Shown: positions 33,306-44,708 of the stretch, piece after piece
How the letters are laid out: each line of letters starts with the position of its first letter
Position numbering within the stretch: position 1 is the first letter of the stretch
Source of the DNA: Streptococcus equinus ATCC 9812
Lineage (GTDB): Bacteria > Bacillota > Bacilli > Lactobacillales > Streptococcaceae
Assembly (NCBI RefSeq): GCF_000187265.1
Contig: NZ_GL698429.1
Span: 763,162-824,309, forward strand
Length of the DNA stretch: 61,148 bases
Direction: 5' to 3'
Made by a program: the position numbers and the translations under genes
Notes under the pieces: model-generated
What the model was told of the DNA's origin: nothing
Seen by the model: only the letters and a program-made list of their open reading frames with translations
The model's database searches: none

Positions 33306-33340
33306 ACAAAAATCCCCTTCTAAATTAGAAGGAGATTTTT
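33306..33340 (-). terminator. Terminator after the pullulanase pseudogene
   Basis: Stem AAATC-CCTTCTAA/TTAGAAGG-GATTT with one mismatch, then a T run on the minus strand. Confidence 0.8.
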
Positions 33341-33356
33341 ATATACCAATCAAATG

Positions 33357-33983
33357 TTATTGATTTTTCTTACGTCTTTTAACTTCTAATACTGCTAAAC
33401 TTGCTAAGCTTAAAATACCAGTAAAGGTTAAAACTTTACTATCTTTTTGACCTGTTTTTGGCAGAGCAAGAGTACTATTTTCCACGACAGCAACCTTTTG
33501 AAGATTTTCAAAAGATTCAGAAGTATCTTCACCTCGGACAGCAGCATGATTTTGTACTGTCGCTGCAATTTGTGATACGTAACTAAATTCCACTAGGGTT
33601 TTATTTTCTGCAGCTTGAGTTTTATAAATAATACCATATTGACTAAAATGCTCAACGTCAAAGATAACAAATGTGACGACTTGCCCCTCAACAATTTTAG
33701 TAATTTCTCTAAAGTTCAAAGCTTGTGGCTGTGCATTTTCTAGAAGGAAGAAAACTTTGGCAACCGTCTTACCAACATCAATCGGTAAAATGATTTGAAC
33801 TTGCTGATTTGGACTAACAGCATGCCCATAAGCATCTTCAGGCTCAATATCATACAAGTCATAATCTTTTCCTTGTAGAGCCTCAGGTGTTTGACTATCA
33901 TTTGTTTCTTTATGATGAACAGCAATTTGTGTAATATCTTCTCGTTCACCTGGTGCTAGAATGACACTTATACCACTTACTTG
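33357..33983 (-). pseudogene. pulA: Pullulanase fragment 3: C-terminal domain and LPXTG anchor
   Basis: In the frame reached after lesion 2: TYDQVSGISVILAPGEREDITQ through LPKTGQKDSK, a hydrophobic helix FTGILSLASLAVL and the basic tail KRRKKNQ. It has no own start with a ribosome site. Confidence 0.75.
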
Positions 33984-36781
33984 GTCATAAGTGTACGTTC
34001 AGTTTCTGTACCAACTTTTTGCAAACGTAAAATTGTAGCTGTAAGTGGATCAAGTTTAACGCTATTTTCTGTAAAAGCCACACCTGTCGGATTTGAAATT
34101 GCAGTTGTTCCTGCTTGTTCACTATCTGCAAGAACTTCCCCATTAAGGAGAGCTTTATAGGCATCTGACACGACAATCTCACGCGCTTTGCTATCAGCAT
34201 TGATAAAGACGGCATAAACATCGCCATTGCTTGCTTGTGTTTGATAAGCGATTACCAAATCTTCTTGAGCAACCCCATTTTCATTTGGAACAGTAATCAG
34301 TTTAACTTTACTATCAACATCTGCTTTTGTTTTAAGCGTAAAGGCATCTGTTGAGCGACGAAGTGCAATAAGACCTTTTGTGTAATCCTTTGTTTTAACA
34401 TTTCCTGAATAAAGGCTACTATCAGTTGCTTTTGCCCAATCAAAATGATTAATCGCATCTGTTGAATCATAAGAATCACTGATAAAGTAAGGATAAACAA
34501 ACGGTGTGCCATCTGCGTTTGTTAGCAAATCAGATTTTGCTGGAACCTGATCAGCTGGAACTGGTGTCTTATAGGCTTCATCACGGAATTGCTTAGTACG
34601 ACCGTATTCCTGACCTGAATGAATAAAGGCTGTTCCCTGAGACGTTAAGATGATAAGATTTCCCAAACGTTGACGACGTAAAATTTCAGCTTCATTTTCA
34701 GTCACTGATGGATCTTTGTGGATTGACTTGGCAATAATATCGTGAAGAGTTAGGTTATCATGAGCTGCATTGTATTGAATCACATCACCTGGATCATCTG
34801 CTGTGAAATTATTTGGTTGAGCTTTGATGGTATTAAAGAGCTCTTGCAAATCTTTTGCCCCACCTGTGATAAAGCTTGGTGAACCTTCACTAGGATAACC
34901 TGATTTAAGGAGATTACGAATATCATCAGAGAACGAAGCAACACTATCTGTCTGTGACATCCAAGTTTGGTCAGCAGGTTGGCTGGAATCATTGGCATCC
35001 CCAACATAAGTAATCCAACCCTCACCAAGCATAATAACATTTGGATTTAAAGCTTTTGCCTTGTCGTAAGCCATTTGAACTGTCTTGGCATCCAAATCAC
35101 CCATCATATCAAAACGAAAACCATCTACTTTAAATTCATTTGTCCAATAAGCAATTGAATCAAGTACCATACGTCGTGTCATGTAGTGAGTTGTTCCTGG
35201 GCGACCACCACCAAAGCTTGTCTTAGCTGTGCCATCTGCTTCCATAAAGTGATAATAGCCAGGTTCCAAATCTTCAAGAATGGCAAGATCAGCAGTGTGA
35301 TTGTAGACCACATCAAGAATAACCCCCATGCCATGTTTATGAATTTCAGCAATTAAATTCTTGAATTCTTCAATTCGTTTTGCTGGGTCAGCTGGATTTT
35401 CAGAGTACATTCCTGTTAAAGCAAAGTAACTTTGCGGATCATATCCCCAGTTGTAGTTTGTATTGCTTGAAGAAAAATAATCTAAACGTTGTCCATTAGT
35501 CTCTTCGTTCGCAAAATAATAACTCATCACAGGAAGTAATTGAATATGAGTGACACCAAGAATTTGGAGATAGTCTAATTTCTCTGCAAAGGCTGCAAAT
35601 GTTCCAAATTGGTGCTTTAGGTCATCAGAAATTGCCTTATCAGAAGTAAAATCACGCACATGCGCTTCATAAATAATGGCATCTTCACGAGCCGTGTAAC
35701 CTTTGATGTCTGCGTAAGTCAAGTTTTGATTTCCAATAGCACTAGTATCGACAATAGCTGCTTTTGCCACCTTAGATGACGGATTTGTTCCGATTAAATC
35801 GCTATTCCACTCTGCAAGAGAGTTTGCGTATGGGTCAAGCGCAAGAACTGTATCATCCCCACGCGTGATTTCATAATGGTAATAATAACCTCGATAATCA
35901 CTAACTCCCCAACCGAGACTTGGTGTTAAACTAGCTGACCATTGACCTTTATCACCTTTTGTCATAGCTACTTTGCCAAGAACTTTAGTCTGGTCTTCTT
36001 TATCATAAAGAACAACTGCTACTTGGTCTGCACTTGGTGACCAGACGGTCAACTCAACACGCGCCCCGTTATCAAAAACACGTGATCCTAAATCACCGTC
36101 ATAGGCATACTTAGAATCTGTATATTGCCAACTTTTCTTAGCTTGATATTGGTCTCCATTATAGCTTACTGTGTAAAGACCTTCACTTAAAAAATCACCT
36201 GTAATACTAACTTTATTACCTGCTTTATCTAGACTGATAGCTGTAATGGTAACTCCATTACCATCTTTGTCTATCACTTTAAGGTTTTCTAAAAGCTCAT
36301 CTTTATCAGCATCCGCTAAGTTACTGATAATCGCTACAAGCTCTGAACTACTGATTTGTTGTGCAGATGTTAAGCAAATTGTGCTTACAAAATATGGATT
36401 CATATAAATGGTCTTATCCTCATCTTTCAAAAAAATTTGTGTTTGATTTATTAAATCTTTAAAAATATAATTATCTGGTTGAATTTTAGCCGCATCGCCT
36501 TCTTTAGACTCATCAAGAAGTAAGAAACCAAGCTCATTAAAATCAGCTAACGGCACATCGATATAAGCACCGTATTTGCCAAAGTTTTCAAAATCAACAC
36601 CATCTGGCCAAGATTCCGACGGGTATTCAACATCCTCCCAAGTCCAGAGACCCCAACTGTCATAATTACCATCATCGCGCTTATAATTGATACGAATAAC
36701 TCGATCATCAGCTAATGGTTTATAGCTGTAAGTGGTAAAATCTGACGTAACCCAAACTTCACTGGCATCTTTTGATAAAGG
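33977..36781 (-). pseudogene. pulA: Pullulanase fragment 2: second CBM41 and GH13 catalytic domain
   Basis: Open in the same frame as fragment 1 directly after the TAA. Second CBM41 (DRVIRINYKRDDGNYDSWGLWTWEDV), then the catalytic part with pullulanase signature NYNWGYDP, nucleophile in VDGFRFDMMGDLD, acid/base in MLGEGW and the HD pair in NAAHDNLTLHD. The active site is intact. The only start-like codon is a GTG at 36554-36556 without a ribosome site. It ends early by the frameshift at RTLMTK. Confidence 0.8.
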
Positions 36782-37543
36782 TTAGATGCTTTGATCAGAG
36801 TCGCTAGTTTTCTCACCATTTTTAAGAAGGAGGCAACCAATATCACCGTGACTGGCTGCTTGTCTTACGTTAATATAATAACCAAAATCATCTTTTTGAT
36901 TAGCTGAAAATGGCGTTGCAGCCGATGGCCAATTATTTCCATCAGACGGTTCTGCTACGGCTCCCCAAGTCCGCAAGCCATACTGAATGTAATTATCATC
37001 ATTAACTGCTTGAAAATGTACACGAATCGTATCTTCAGCAATTGGAGGATTTGAGACTTGATTATCAGGTTGAGAAGATTTTAGGAGATTAATCTGATTA
37101 CTATTTTCAGTACTTGTCACTGTTTTGACTTCATCAATTCTAACAGATTCTGCTGTCTCTCGGACATCTTGTAGATTTGAATTAGATTCCGCACTCTGTG
37201 ACTCTGGTACAGTTTCTTCTACTGCTGGACTCTCAAGATCATTTAATTGACCTTTGTTATCAGCATTTAAATTAGACGAATTGTTTTCTTCAAGATTTTG
37301 ACTAACATCATCCGTCTTCTCTAACTCAAGAAACGACTGGTTATCATCTTCTGGAAGCGATGTTTCATTTACCACTTCCGAAGTAGGTGTTTGAGAAGAA
37401 ATTTGATCTGCTGAAACATTTGTTAATCCAGCGCCCCAAAAAAGAGTTGTCGCAATCGCAACCGAAGCAACGCCAACTTTTAGCTTACGTATCCCAAAGT
37501 ACTCTCGTTTTTCTGGGAAGGAAAGCCGACTTATCTTTTTCAT
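36782..37543 (-). pseudogene. pulA: Pullulanase fragment 1: signal peptide, linker and first CBM41
   Basis: 253 residues with good GGAGG before the ATG, so it is probably still translated and exported. YSIRK-like signal (1-45), acidic Ser/Asn/Glu-rich linker (46-165), then the first CBM41 (about 170-253, DTIRVHFQAVNDDNYIQYGLRTWGAV), truncated at GEKTSDSDQSI by TAA. Without the anchor it would be released as a small starch-binding peptide. Confidence 0.8.
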
Positions 37544-37583
37544 GGAAGACCTCCGTCTTAAATTAGTAGTATTTTATGCTTTC

Positions 37584-37621
37584 AGTATACAAAATACTTT
37601 ATATTTACGCAATCGTTTTCG
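37584..37621 (-). promoter_or_regulatory. pulA promoter with overlapping MalR/CcpA-type operator
   Basis: Minus strand TTGCGT (37607-37612), 17-base spacer, TATACT (37584-37589). An operator-like CGAAAACGATTGCG (37608-37621) covers the -35, resembling LacI-family sites (MalR or CcpA) that control maltodextrin genes in streptococci. Position suggests repression; which regulator binds is inference. Confidence 0.6.
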
Positions 37622-37712
37622 TGAATCATTTTTTATTTTTAGCAAGCAAAATATGATATATACAAGTAGCACCTTCTTATGTGTATCGTAACCGATTGCT
37701 TTTGAGGGATTG

Positions 37713-37741
37713 AAAAAGTAGGAATTAATTTCCTACCTTTT
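37713..37741 (-). terminator. Terminator of the his operon
   Basis: 7-bp stem GTAGGAA/TTCCTAC with five-base loop, T5 on the minus strand, directly after hisE. Confidence 0.8.
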
Positions 37742-37745
37742 TAGC

Positions 37746-38063
37746 TTAATAATTTGTAATTTCTGGTCTATCGTGAACGTTACTCTTTTTTCCTTGGCGA
37801 ACTTTTAGGACTGCCTCAATATCGTCTGGTGTCAAACCTGTTTCGACCAACATGACCGCCAAATGATACAGCACATCTGCAGTTTCATTAGCGATTTCGA
37901 CTTTATCCGCGTTTTTGGCTGCGATAACAACCTCTGTTGCTTCTTCACCGACTTTTTTCAAAATCTTATCTAAACCTTTGTCAAAAAGGTAATTGGTATA
38001 TGAACCTTCTTTAGGGTTTTCCTTACGGTCTAAAGCTTCATTATAAAGTGTTTCTAACATCAT
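37746..38063 (-). CDS. hisE: Phosphoribosyl-ATP pyrophosphatase
   Basis: Second step of histidine synthesis, PR-ATP to PR-AMP. 105 residues, all-alpha MazG-like fold with KVGEEATEVVIAAKN (metal Glu residues) and NETADVLYHLAVMLVE. It is separate from hisI here, unlike the hisIE fusion of enterobacteria. Last gene of the operon, followed by a terminator. Confidence 0.95.
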   Translation of the reverse strand: MMLETLYNEALDRKENPKEGSYTNYLFDKGLDKILKKVGEEATEVVIAAKNADKVEIANETADVLYHLAVMLVETGLTPDDIEAVLKVRQGKKSNVHDRPEITNY

Positions 38064-38072
38064 TTTTCCTTT

Positions 38073-38393
38073 CTATAAAATCTCATTGAAAAAACAGCTG
38101 TATGCTCCTGTGTGACAAGCTGAACCTTCTTGCTTGACAGTAACCAATAAAGTATCACAGTCACAATCTGTTTTTATAGATTTAACATACTGATAATGCT
38201 CACTGGTTGCACCTTTATGCCAAAGTTCATTGCGCGAACGGCTCCAATAGTGCATTTGCTTTGTCTCAAGAGTCAAACGATAAGCTTCTTCATTCATGTA
38301 AGCAAGCATTAACACTTGCCCAGTCTGATAATCAGTCACAATAACAGGAAGAAGACCTCCTTGCTTAGCAAAATCTAGCGTTATCTCACTCAT
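38073..38393 (-). CDS. hisI: Phosphoribosyl-AMP cyclohydrolase
   Basis: Third step of histidine synthesis. 106 residues. Metal-binding DCDCDTLLV (Asp/Cys ligands) and the later CHTGAYSCF, with [14 protein letters not shown] and [15 protein letters not shown] typical of HisI. It overlaps hisF by four bases. Confidence 0.96.
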   Translation of the reverse strand: MSEITLDFAKQGGLLPVIVTDYQTGQVLMLAYMNEEAYRLTLETKQMHYWSRSRNELWHKGATSEHYQYVKSIKTDCDCDTLLVTVKQEGSACHTGAYSCFFNEIL

Positions 38394-39148
38394 CGTCTCA
38401 CCTCAATTCCTGCTTCTACCATAGCAGATTTGGTATCAGCAATTAAAACCTCACCAAAGTGGAAAATTGAAGCAGCAAGTGCACCTGTTGCACTTGTTTT
38501 TTCAAAAACTTCAACCATATGCTCAATATTTCCTGCTCCACCTGAAGCAATGATAGGAACATCAACCACATCAGCAACCGCATTTAGCATGTCTAAGTCA
38601 AATCCTGACTTCGTGCCGTCTTTGTCCATGCTGGTTAGCAAAATCTCACCTGCGCCGAGGCTAACCACTTTTTTTGCCCAGTCAATCAAGTCAATTCCAG
38701 TATCCTTGCGACCACCTGCGACATAAACATGCCAAGTCCCGTCACTTTCTTTTCTAGCATCAATAGCAGCAACCACACACTGATTTCCAAATTTTTCTGA
38801 GCAATCTTTGATAAGTTGTGGGTTGGCTACAGCAGATGAATTTACAGCAACCTTGTCTGCACCGGCTTTGAGCATTTTATTCATATCTTCAACTGAACGA
38901 ATGCCACCACCAACTGTAAAGGGAATAAAAACTTGGTCAGCAACACGTTTAACCATTTCAACTGTCGTGTCACGTTTTTCATGAGTCGCTGTGATATCAA
39001 GAAAAACCAATTCATCACAGCCCGCCTCATAGTAAGCACGAGCTGCATCTACTGGATCACCAACGTCTGTCAAATTAACAAAGTTAACTCCCTTAACCAC
39101 TCGACCATCCTTGACATCAAGGCAAGGAATAATACGTTTTTTCAACAT
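38390..39148 (-). CDS. hisF: Imidazole glycerol phosphate synthase, cyclase subunit HisF
   Basis: TIM barrel of 252 residues; with HisH it closes the imidazole ring and releases AICAR. Catalytic Asp11 in [15 protein letters not shown] and Asp in [12 protein letters not shown]; phosphate loops GGGIRS and IASGGAGN. It starts three bases after the hisA stop. Confidence 0.97.
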   Translation of the reverse strand: MLKKRIIPCLDVKDGRVVKGVNFVNLTDVGDPVDAARAYYEAGCDELVFLDITATHEKRDTTVEMVKRVADQVFIPFTVGGGIRSVEDMNKMLKAGADKVAVNSSAVANPQLIKDCSEKFGNQCVVAAIDARKESDGTWHVYVAGGRKDTGIDLIDWAKKVVSLGAGEILLTSMDKDGTKSGFDLDMLNAVADVVDVPIIASGGAGNIEHMVEVFEKTSATGALAASIFHFGEVLIADTKSAMVEAGIEVRR

Positions 39149-39151
39149 AGG

Positions 39152-39871
39152 CTATCCTCCAAAAGCTTTTAACTCTTCAAGGCTGATATTACCATTGTAA
39201 TAAGCTTTTCCAACGATTGTTCCTGCTACGCCAATCTTTTCTAGTTTGACTAAATCTGCCTGCTCTGCTATACCACCAGATGCAATGACCTGAGCTGTCA
39301 TTAGTTCAGCTACCAAGCGTTTATATTGCTCAAAATTAGGTCCTGTTAGTGTCCCGTCTCGGTCTACATCCGTATAAACAAAGAGAGTCACCCCAATTTT
39401 TTCCATAGCCTTTGCTAAGCTGATATAATCGACATCACTTGTCTCAAGCCACCCTTCGGTTGCCACCATGCCAGCTTTAGCATCAATTCCAACCACAATT
39501 TTGTCACTGCCAAATTTTTCCAAAGCAGCTCTCACAAAATCTGGATTTTTGACTGCCATTGACCCGATAATCACACGATCAATACCAACCGCTAAATAAT
39601 CTTCAATCTGCTCAAGTGTACGAATGCCACCGCCAACTTCGATAGAAAGACCAGATTCTTTTTTTAGCTTGGCAATCAAATCACGATTCGTAGCACGACC
39701 ATCAAGGGCACCATCAAGATCCACAACATGAATAAATTGGATTCCTGCCTTAGCAAAAATCTTGCCTTGTTCAAGTACGTCAGGATTAACCACCGTTTTT
39801 TGATTAAAATCACCTTTGAAGAGACGAACAGCCTGCCCATCTTTAATATCAATTGCTGGAAGAATTTGCAT
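39152..39871 (-). CDS. hisA: ProFAR isomerase HisA
   Basis: Isomerises phosphoribosyl-formimino-AICAR-P. 239 residues from ATG 39869-39871, where AAGGAG precedes [17 protein letters not shown]; an in-frame ATG seven codons upstream lacks a site and overlaps hisH. TIM barrel with catalytic Asp8, [18 protein letters not shown] and VIASGGI. Confidence 0.95.
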   Translation of the reverse strand: MQILPAIDIKDGQAVRLFKGDFNQKTVVNPDVLEQGKIFAKAGIQFIHVVDLDGALDGRATNRDLIAKLKKESGLSIEVGGGIRTLEQIEDYLAVGIDRVIIGSMAVKNPDFVRAALEKFGSDKIVVGIDAKAGMVATEGWLETSDVDYISLAKAMEKIGVTLFVYTDVDRDGTLTGPNFEQYKRLVAELMTAQVIASGGIAEQADLVKLEKIGVAGTIVGKAYYNGNISLEELKAFGG

Positions 39872-39888
39872 ACAAAACTCCTTTTTTA

Positions 39889-40503
39889 TCACGTGTTAGC
39901 TTTACAAGTATCGACAAATTTTTCAAGAATGCCTAGGCCAAGGTCACCTGATTTTTCAGGGTGGAACTGGGCACCGTAGACATTTCCCTTATGAATCAAA
40001 GCTGGTACTTCAATGCCATAATCCGCTGTAACATCAATGTACTCTTCAGGGACATCTGTAAAATAGCTATGCACAAAATAAACCGACTGTCCATCCAAGC
40101 CATCTGTCAACGGGCTATCCTGTTTTATCGTTAAATCATTCCATCCCATATGAGGAACTGGCAAATTTTTACTAGCCTTTATTTCTCGGCAAACACCTGG
40201 AATAAAACCAAGTCCTTGAGTCTCCCGATGTTCAAGACCAGTTTCAGTCAGCACTTGCATACCTAGACAAATACCAAGTAACGGAATACCTTTAGCAACA
40301 GCTTCTTTGATTGCTGTTACTAAATGTCGTTTTGTCAGTTCAGCCATGGCAGTTGGATAAGCACCGACTCCAGGTAAAATGAGCCCATCCGCAGCCAAAA
40401 TTTTCGTAGGATCACTAGACAATTCAGCCGGAACACCAATTTTCTTCAAGGCTCTCAAGACATTCGCTGTATTTCCAGCATCATAATCAATCACAATAAT
40501 CAT
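39889..40503 (-). CDS. hisH: Imidazole glycerol phosphate synthase, glutaminase subunit HisH
   Basis: Class I glutamine amidotransferase of 204 residues that passes ammonia to HisF. Nucleophile Cys in [11 protein letters not shown], catalytic His and Glu in [11 protein letters not shown], and [10 protein letters not shown] at the N-terminus. Confidence 0.96.
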   Translation of the reverse strand: MIIVIDYDAGNTANVLRALKKIGVPAELSSDPTKILAADGLILPGVGAYPTAMAELTKRHLVTAIKEAVAKGIPLLGICLGMQVLTETGLEHRETQGLGFIPGVCREIKASKNLPVPHMGWNDLTIKQDSPLTDGLDGQSVYFVHSYFTDVPEEYIDVTADYGIEVPALIHKGNVYGAQFHPEKSGDLGLGILEKFVDTCKANT

Positions 40504-40572
40504 TAGCTAAGTTATCAAACCTTGAAAACACCAATAATTTTCAGTGTTTGGGCTGATTTTCCTTTCTATATA

Positions 40573-41157
40573 TTAAAGCAAACCTTTTGTTGAATTAACC
40601 CCGTGAATTTCAGGGTTAATAGTAATTGCTTCGCGAAGAGCACGTCCTGTCGCCTTAAAAAGACTTTCTGATTTATGGTGGTTATTTTTACCATGCAAAA
40701 TCTTCAGGTGTAAATTCATTTGAACATTGAAAGCAAATGCTTGGAAGAATTCTTCAACCAACTCAGTATCAAAATTTCCAAGTTTTGGATTATCAAACTC
40801 ACAATCAAAAACAAGGTAGCTGCGTCCTGACAAATCAAGACTAGCCATCCCGAGTGTTTCATCCATCGGAACAAAAGCTGTTCCGTAGCGATTGATTCCT
40901 GCTTTATCGCCAAGCGCCTCTTTCAAAGCTTGCCCAAGAACAATTCCAACATCTTCTACAGTGTGGTGGCTATCAACATGCAAATCACCATCTGCCTTAA
41001 CCACAAGTGACATGCGACTATGTCTTGCAAAAAGAGTCAACATGTGGTCAAAAAATCCGACACCTGTGTCAATAGAAACAGGCTCTTGAGCATCCAAATT
41101 AAGGTTCAATTTGATTTTTGTCTCAAAGGTATTACGTTCAATTTCTGCTTGTCTCAT
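40573..41157 (-). CDS. hisB: Imidazoleglycerol-phosphate dehydratase
   Basis: 194 residues, monofunctional. It lacks the histidinol-phosphatase domain of enterobacterial HisB. Metal-binding repeats [27 protein letters not shown], and FFQAFAFNV...KNNHHKSES. It starts directly after the SerB-like gene stop (TAAATG), so the two are coupled. A 69-base gap to hisH is the largest inside the operon. Confidence 0.96.
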   Translation of the reverse strand: MRQAEIERNTFETKIKLNLNLDAQEPVSIDTGVGFFDHMLTLFARHSRMSLVVKADGDLHVDSHHTVEDVGIVLGQALKEALGDKAGINRYGTAFVPMDETLGMASLDLSGRSYLVFDCEFDNPKLGNFDTELVEEFFQAFAFNVQMNLHLKILHGKNNHHKSESLFKATGRALREAITINPEIHGVNSTKGLL

Positions 41158-41814
41158 TTATTGTTCTTCCTTTTCTTGACTATCTATAATTTCAATCACC
41201 TTGTACAAATCCGCTTCGTTAATCTGATACGGTGCTTCTTTTCGAACGATTGGCTTCGCACAAAAAGCAATGCCAATTCCTGCCGTTTTAATCATAGGAA
41301 GGTCATTTGCACCATCTCCCATAGCGATTGTCTGACTAAGTTCCAAATCATTTTCTGCTGCCCACTGCATTAAACTTGCTTTCTTGACATCTTTTGTGAC
41401 AACTTCACCAAGGACCTTTCCGGTTAGCACACCATCTTTGACTTCCAAGCGATTAGCTCTCACATAATCAAGTCCGATGCGATTTGCCAAAACGTCAACC
41501 GTTTCGTGAAAACCGCCAGACACAACAGCAACTTTATAGCCACGACGATGAAGCTCAGCCACCAACTTCTCAGCACCATTTGTAAAATGCATACGCGCAA
41601 GCACCTTATCAAAAATACTTTCTGGCAAGCCCTTTAATAAACCAACACGCTCGTCCAAAGCTTGTTTAAAATCAAGTTCACCATTCATGGCACGCGCTGT
41701 AATATCAGCGATTTTTTCACCAACACTGGCTTCTTCACCTAATAAATCAATTCCTTCTTCTTGGATGAGAGTTGAGTCCACATCCATTACCAATAAACCT
41801 TTTACCTTAGTCAT
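41158..41814 (-). CDS. serB: SerB-like HAD phosphatase inside the his operon
   Basis: 218 residues from ATG 41812-41814, overlapping the end of hisD by eight bases. HAD motif I LLVMDVDSTLIQEEGIDLLG, motif II AVVSGGFHETVDVLA, motif III Lys in KKASLMQWAAENDL, motif IV AMGDGANDLPMIKTAGIGIAF: the phosphoserine phosphatase pattern. In sequence it is SerB. In context no other histidinol-phosphatase is seen in the operon (HisB is monofunctional, no PHP-type HisK in the window), so it may dephosphorylate histidinol-P instead of or besides phosphoserine; that is inference. Confidence 0.85.
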   Translation of the reverse strand: MTKVKGLLVMDVDSTLIQEEGIDLLGEEASVGEKIADITARAMNGELDFKQALDERVGLLKGLPESIFDKVLARMHFTNGAEKLVAELHRRGYKVAVVSGGFHETVDVLANRIGLDYVRANRLEVKDGVLTGKVLGEVVTKDVKKASLMQWAAENDLELSQTIAMGDGANDLPMIKTAGIGIAFCAKPIVRKEAPYQINEADLYKVIEIIDSQEKEEQ

Positions 41815-43084
41815 GACGCACCTCGATTGCTTTAGCGTGTGCTTGCAGACCTTCAGCGTAAGCAAGCGTTGTAATATCGTGACTAGCAGCACTAACCGCT
41901 GACTTAGAATATTGCATGTACTGAATACGTTTCACAAAATCATGTACGCCAAGTGCAGAAGAAAATCGACTTGTACTTGTTGTTGGCAAGACGTGGTTGG
42001 CACCAGCATAATAATCTCCAATCGGCTCACTTGCAAAGTGTCCGAGAAAGACTGAACCAGCGTTTTCAACTTTATCAAGATAATCATAAGCATTATCCAT
42101 CGCTAACTCCAAATGCTCTGGTGCTACTTGGTTCATCAATTCAAACATGGCATCCACTGAATCTGCAATGATAATACGTCCATTATTTTCAATCGAAGCT
42201 CGAGCAATTTTTTCACGTGGCAATGCTTTTAGCTGAACTTCTATTTCTGCTTCAACTGTATCAGCTATTTCAGCAGAGTTTGTAACCAAAATCGCACGAG
42301 CACGTTTGTCATGTTCTGCTTGAGAAAGCAAATCTGCTGCCACATATTTTGGTGTTGCAGTGCTATCAGCAATCACACCGATTTCAGACGGACCAGCAAT
42401 CATATCAATGCCAACAAGACCATAAACCATTTTCTTAGCTGTTGCTACAAAAATATTTCCAGGTCCAGTGATTGTATCAACACGAGGAATACTTTCAGTA
42501 CCATAAGCAAGGGCTGCAATACCTTGTGCACCACCAACTTGATAAATTTTATCAACACCAGCAAGTGACGCAGCAACCAAAATAGCTGGTTCAAAATGCT
42601 TTTGTGGTGGGGTAATCATGATAATTTCCTTAACACCTGCAATTTTTGCTGGAATCACATTCATCAAAACTGATGACGGGTAGGCAGCTGTTCCTCCTGG
42701 AACATAAACACCCGCACGTTCAATCGGACGAATCAATTGACCACGAATGACACCATCTACTGGAGCATCTTCGAAGCCTGATTCAAGCTGTTGCTTGTGA
42801 TAGCTTTCGATGTTAGCTTTAGCGTTCTTAAGAGCTTGTAAAACTTCTGGATTAATTTCTTCAAAAGCTTTATCAATAAGGTCTTGACCAATTTCAAAAT
42901 CATCCAAAGCAAGCTTGTCAAATTTTTCAGAATAAGCCTTAAGAGCTTTATCGCCATTTAATTTGACATCTTCTAAAATCTTACGAACTGCATCGTCAAC
43001 ATCAAGATTTTCTTTACTCAATTCCAGCTGTTCTTGATAAAGAACTTCTGAAATCTCTTCAGTCGTTCCAGTTAATCGTTTCAT
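41807..43084 (-). CDS. hisD: Histidinol dehydrogenase
   Basis: Oxidises L-histidinol to histidine with two NAD, last step of the pathway. 425 residues with [61 protein letters not shown] with metal and catalytic residues, [14 protein letters not shown] and EVRHD at the end. Its start overlaps the hisG stop (ATGA). Confidence 0.97.
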   Translation of the reverse strand: MKRLTGTTEEISEVLYQEQLELSKENLDVDDAVRKILEDVKLNGDKALKAYSEKFDKLALDDFEIGQDLIDKAFEEINPEVLQALKNAKANIESYHKQQLESGFEDAPVDGVIRGQLIRPIERAGVYVPGGTAAYPSSVLMNVIPAKIAGVKEIIMITPPQKHFEPAILVAASLAGVDKIYQVGGAQGIAALAYGTESIPRVDTITGPGNIFVATAKKMVYGLVGIDMIAGPSEIGVIADSTATPKYVAADLLSQAEHDKRARAILVTNSAEIADTVEAEIEVQLKALPREKIARASIENNGRIIIADSVDAMFELMNQVAPEHLELAMDNAYDYLDKVENAGSVFLGHFASEPIGDYYAGANHVLPTTSTSRFSSALGVHDFVKRIQYMQYSKSAVSAASHDITTLAYAEGLQAHAKAIEVRHD

Positions 43085-43728
43085 TTAAAAGCTACCTCCT
43101 CATTTCCGACAATTTCTTCTATTTTCTGGATAAATGGCATAATATCAGGATTATTCTTTAAAGCCGCTTTGTTGACAATCAATCTAGCTGAAATACGGCA
43201 AATATCTTCGTAGACTTCAAGACCATTTGCAACCAAAGTATTTCCAGTCTCAACAATATCAACAATAGCATCCGCAAGTCCAATAACTGGGGCAATTTCA
43301 ACACTTCCTTGAATGGAAATAATCTCAACATCCTCCCCCTTTTTATTGAAATAATCTGTTGCTATGGTTGGGTATTTTGTGGCAATTCGCTTGCGCTTAT
43401 GGTCATGTGGCTTATAATCATCCGTTGACGCTACTGAAAATTTACATAAACCAAAATTTAAATCTAACATTTCAAGATACCCTGTCGGATGTTCAATCAA
43501 CAAATCCTTTCCGACCACACCAAGGTCTGCCACACCATGTCTCACATAAGTTGTCACATCAGGTGCCTTTACTAACAAAAAGCGAAACTTTTTATCTGGA
43601 CTTTCAAAAATCAAGTTGCGCCCTTTATTTGCCATAAACGACATGTCAAAACCAGCTTTTTCCAAAAGTTTCACCGTATCTTTTTCAATACGCCCCTTCG
43701 TCAATGCAATCGTAATTTGATTTTCCAT
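43081..43728 (-). CDS. hisG: ATP phosphoribosyltransferase, short catalytic subunit
   Basis: First committed step of histidine synthesis. 215 residues: the short form without the C-terminal regulatory domain, which needs His[33 protein letters not shown] and [18 protein letters not shown] (PRPP-binding region) are present. One-base overlap with hisZ. Confidence 0.96.
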   Translation of the reverse strand: MENQITIALTKGRIEKDTVKLLEKAGFDMSFMANKGRNLIFESPDKKFRFLLVKAPDVTTYVRHGVADLGVVGKDLLIEHPTGYLEMLDLNFGLCKFSVASTDDYKPHDHKRKRIATKYPTIATDYFNKKGEDVEIISIQGSVEIAPVIGLADAIVDIVETGNTLVANGLEVYEDICRISARLIVNKAALKNNPDIMPFIQKIEEIVGNEEVAFK

Positions 43729-44696
43729 TAGGCACCTCCTTCTAAGCTGTCGTGGACAGCTTGGTAAATGGCATCAATATCAACTGCCCAACCAACTGCT
43801 GTCAATTTCTTTGCACCAAAGCGTTCAAATAATTTGTCGTAGCGTCCGCCAGATGCAAAAGCATCAGGAACCTTGTCACCAAAAACTTTGAACATCACAC
43901 CAGTATAATATGGCATTGATGGAATTTGTGCTAAATCAATATTGCTTTCAGGCAAAATATCAGAAACTTGTTCCAGTAGATTTTCCAAATCACTCAAAGC
44001 AGCTAAAACCGACTCATTTGTAACAAGCTTCCGAGCTGCTTGCAAGACTTTATGACTTTCTCCAAATAAAAACGGCAATTGCTTCAAAAATTCATCGAAC
44101 TCGCTTGGGTACTTTTTAGTCAGTTCATTCAATTGTGTAATATTTTTATCTTTGATTGCCACATCGAATTCTCTGCTAGCTGTTTCTGGTAAATTAAGCT
44201 TTTCAAAAATCGTTTGTAAAATACCGGCATGAGAAAATTCAAATTGGTAAGATGGAATATCGGCTTTATCAAGAGAAGCTTTTGCTGACACAATCGCCTC
44301 ATAAACCGCTTCGTTTGCAGGAAATCCGACAATTTCAACACCAGCTTGCGTGTGTTCATTCATCAAGCCACGCATCTCTTCATTGTACTTAAAAACTTTT
44401 CCAGAATAAGAAAATTTAATCGGTGTTTCAACCTGAGTCGAGGCAATCACACGACCAATCTGACTTGTAATATCTGGACGAAGAGTTAACAACTCACCAC
44501 TTTTATCAAAAAAATTATAATTATTTTTAGTAATCGAATCACTAAAAACCTCAAAGTGCTCAAGTGTCGGAGTTTCAATGCGATTAAAACCTTGACTCAT
44601 CAAAAAATCACTAATGTCACGCTCGATTTTATAGGTTACTCGAGCACGTTTAAACAATTTATCATGCATACCGACAGGTAATGTCGTTTTTTTCAT
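43728..44696 (-). CDS. hisZ: ATP phosphoribosyltransferase regulatory subunit HisZ
   Basis: 322 residues, paralogue of class II histidyl-tRNA synthetase without aminoacylation activity. Motif-2-like [15 protein letters not shown], then YSGKVFKYN and [26 protein letters not shown] near the end. It lacks the anticodon-binding domain. It forms a hetero-octamer with short HisG and confers histidine feedback control. Confidence 0.94.
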   Translation of the reverse strand: MKKTTLPVGMHDKLFKRARVTYKIERDISDFLMSQGFNRIETPTLEHFEVFSDSITKNNYNFFDKSGELLTLRPDITSQIGRVIASTQVETPIKFSYSGKVFKYNEEMRGLMNEHTQAGVEIVGFPANEAVYEAIVSAKASLDKADIPSYQFEFSHAGILQTIFEKLNLPETASREFDVAIKDKNITQLNELTKKYPSEFDEFLKQLPFLFGESHKVLQAARKLVTNESVLAALSDLENLLEQVSDILPESNIDLAQIPSMPYYTGVMFKVFGDKVPDAFASGGRYDKLFERFGAKKLTAVGWAVDIDAIYQAVHDSLEGGA

Positions 44697-44708
44697 TCAA
44701 TCGCCTCC

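Larger units (their letters stand above)
33357..37543 (-). pseudogene. pulA: Cell-wall-anchored type I pullulanase (PulA/SpuA type), broken in two places
   Basis: Together the three pieces spell a surface pullulanase of about 1395 residues: YSIRK-type signal (YFGIRKLKVGVASVAI), two starch-binding CBM41 modules, GH13 catalytic domain and LPKTG sortase anchor. Lesion 1: a TAA at 36782-36784 in the same frame as the rest (DQSI stop PLSKDASEVWV); a single base change from a sense codon such as AAA or CAA would create it. Lesion 2: a frameshift near 33983; after VGTETERT the reading continues in another frame as YDQVSGISVILAPGERED. With either lesion the wall-anchored enzyme cannot be made in one piece. 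Both could be checked for assembly error, but two independent lesions suggest decay. Confidence 0.88.
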
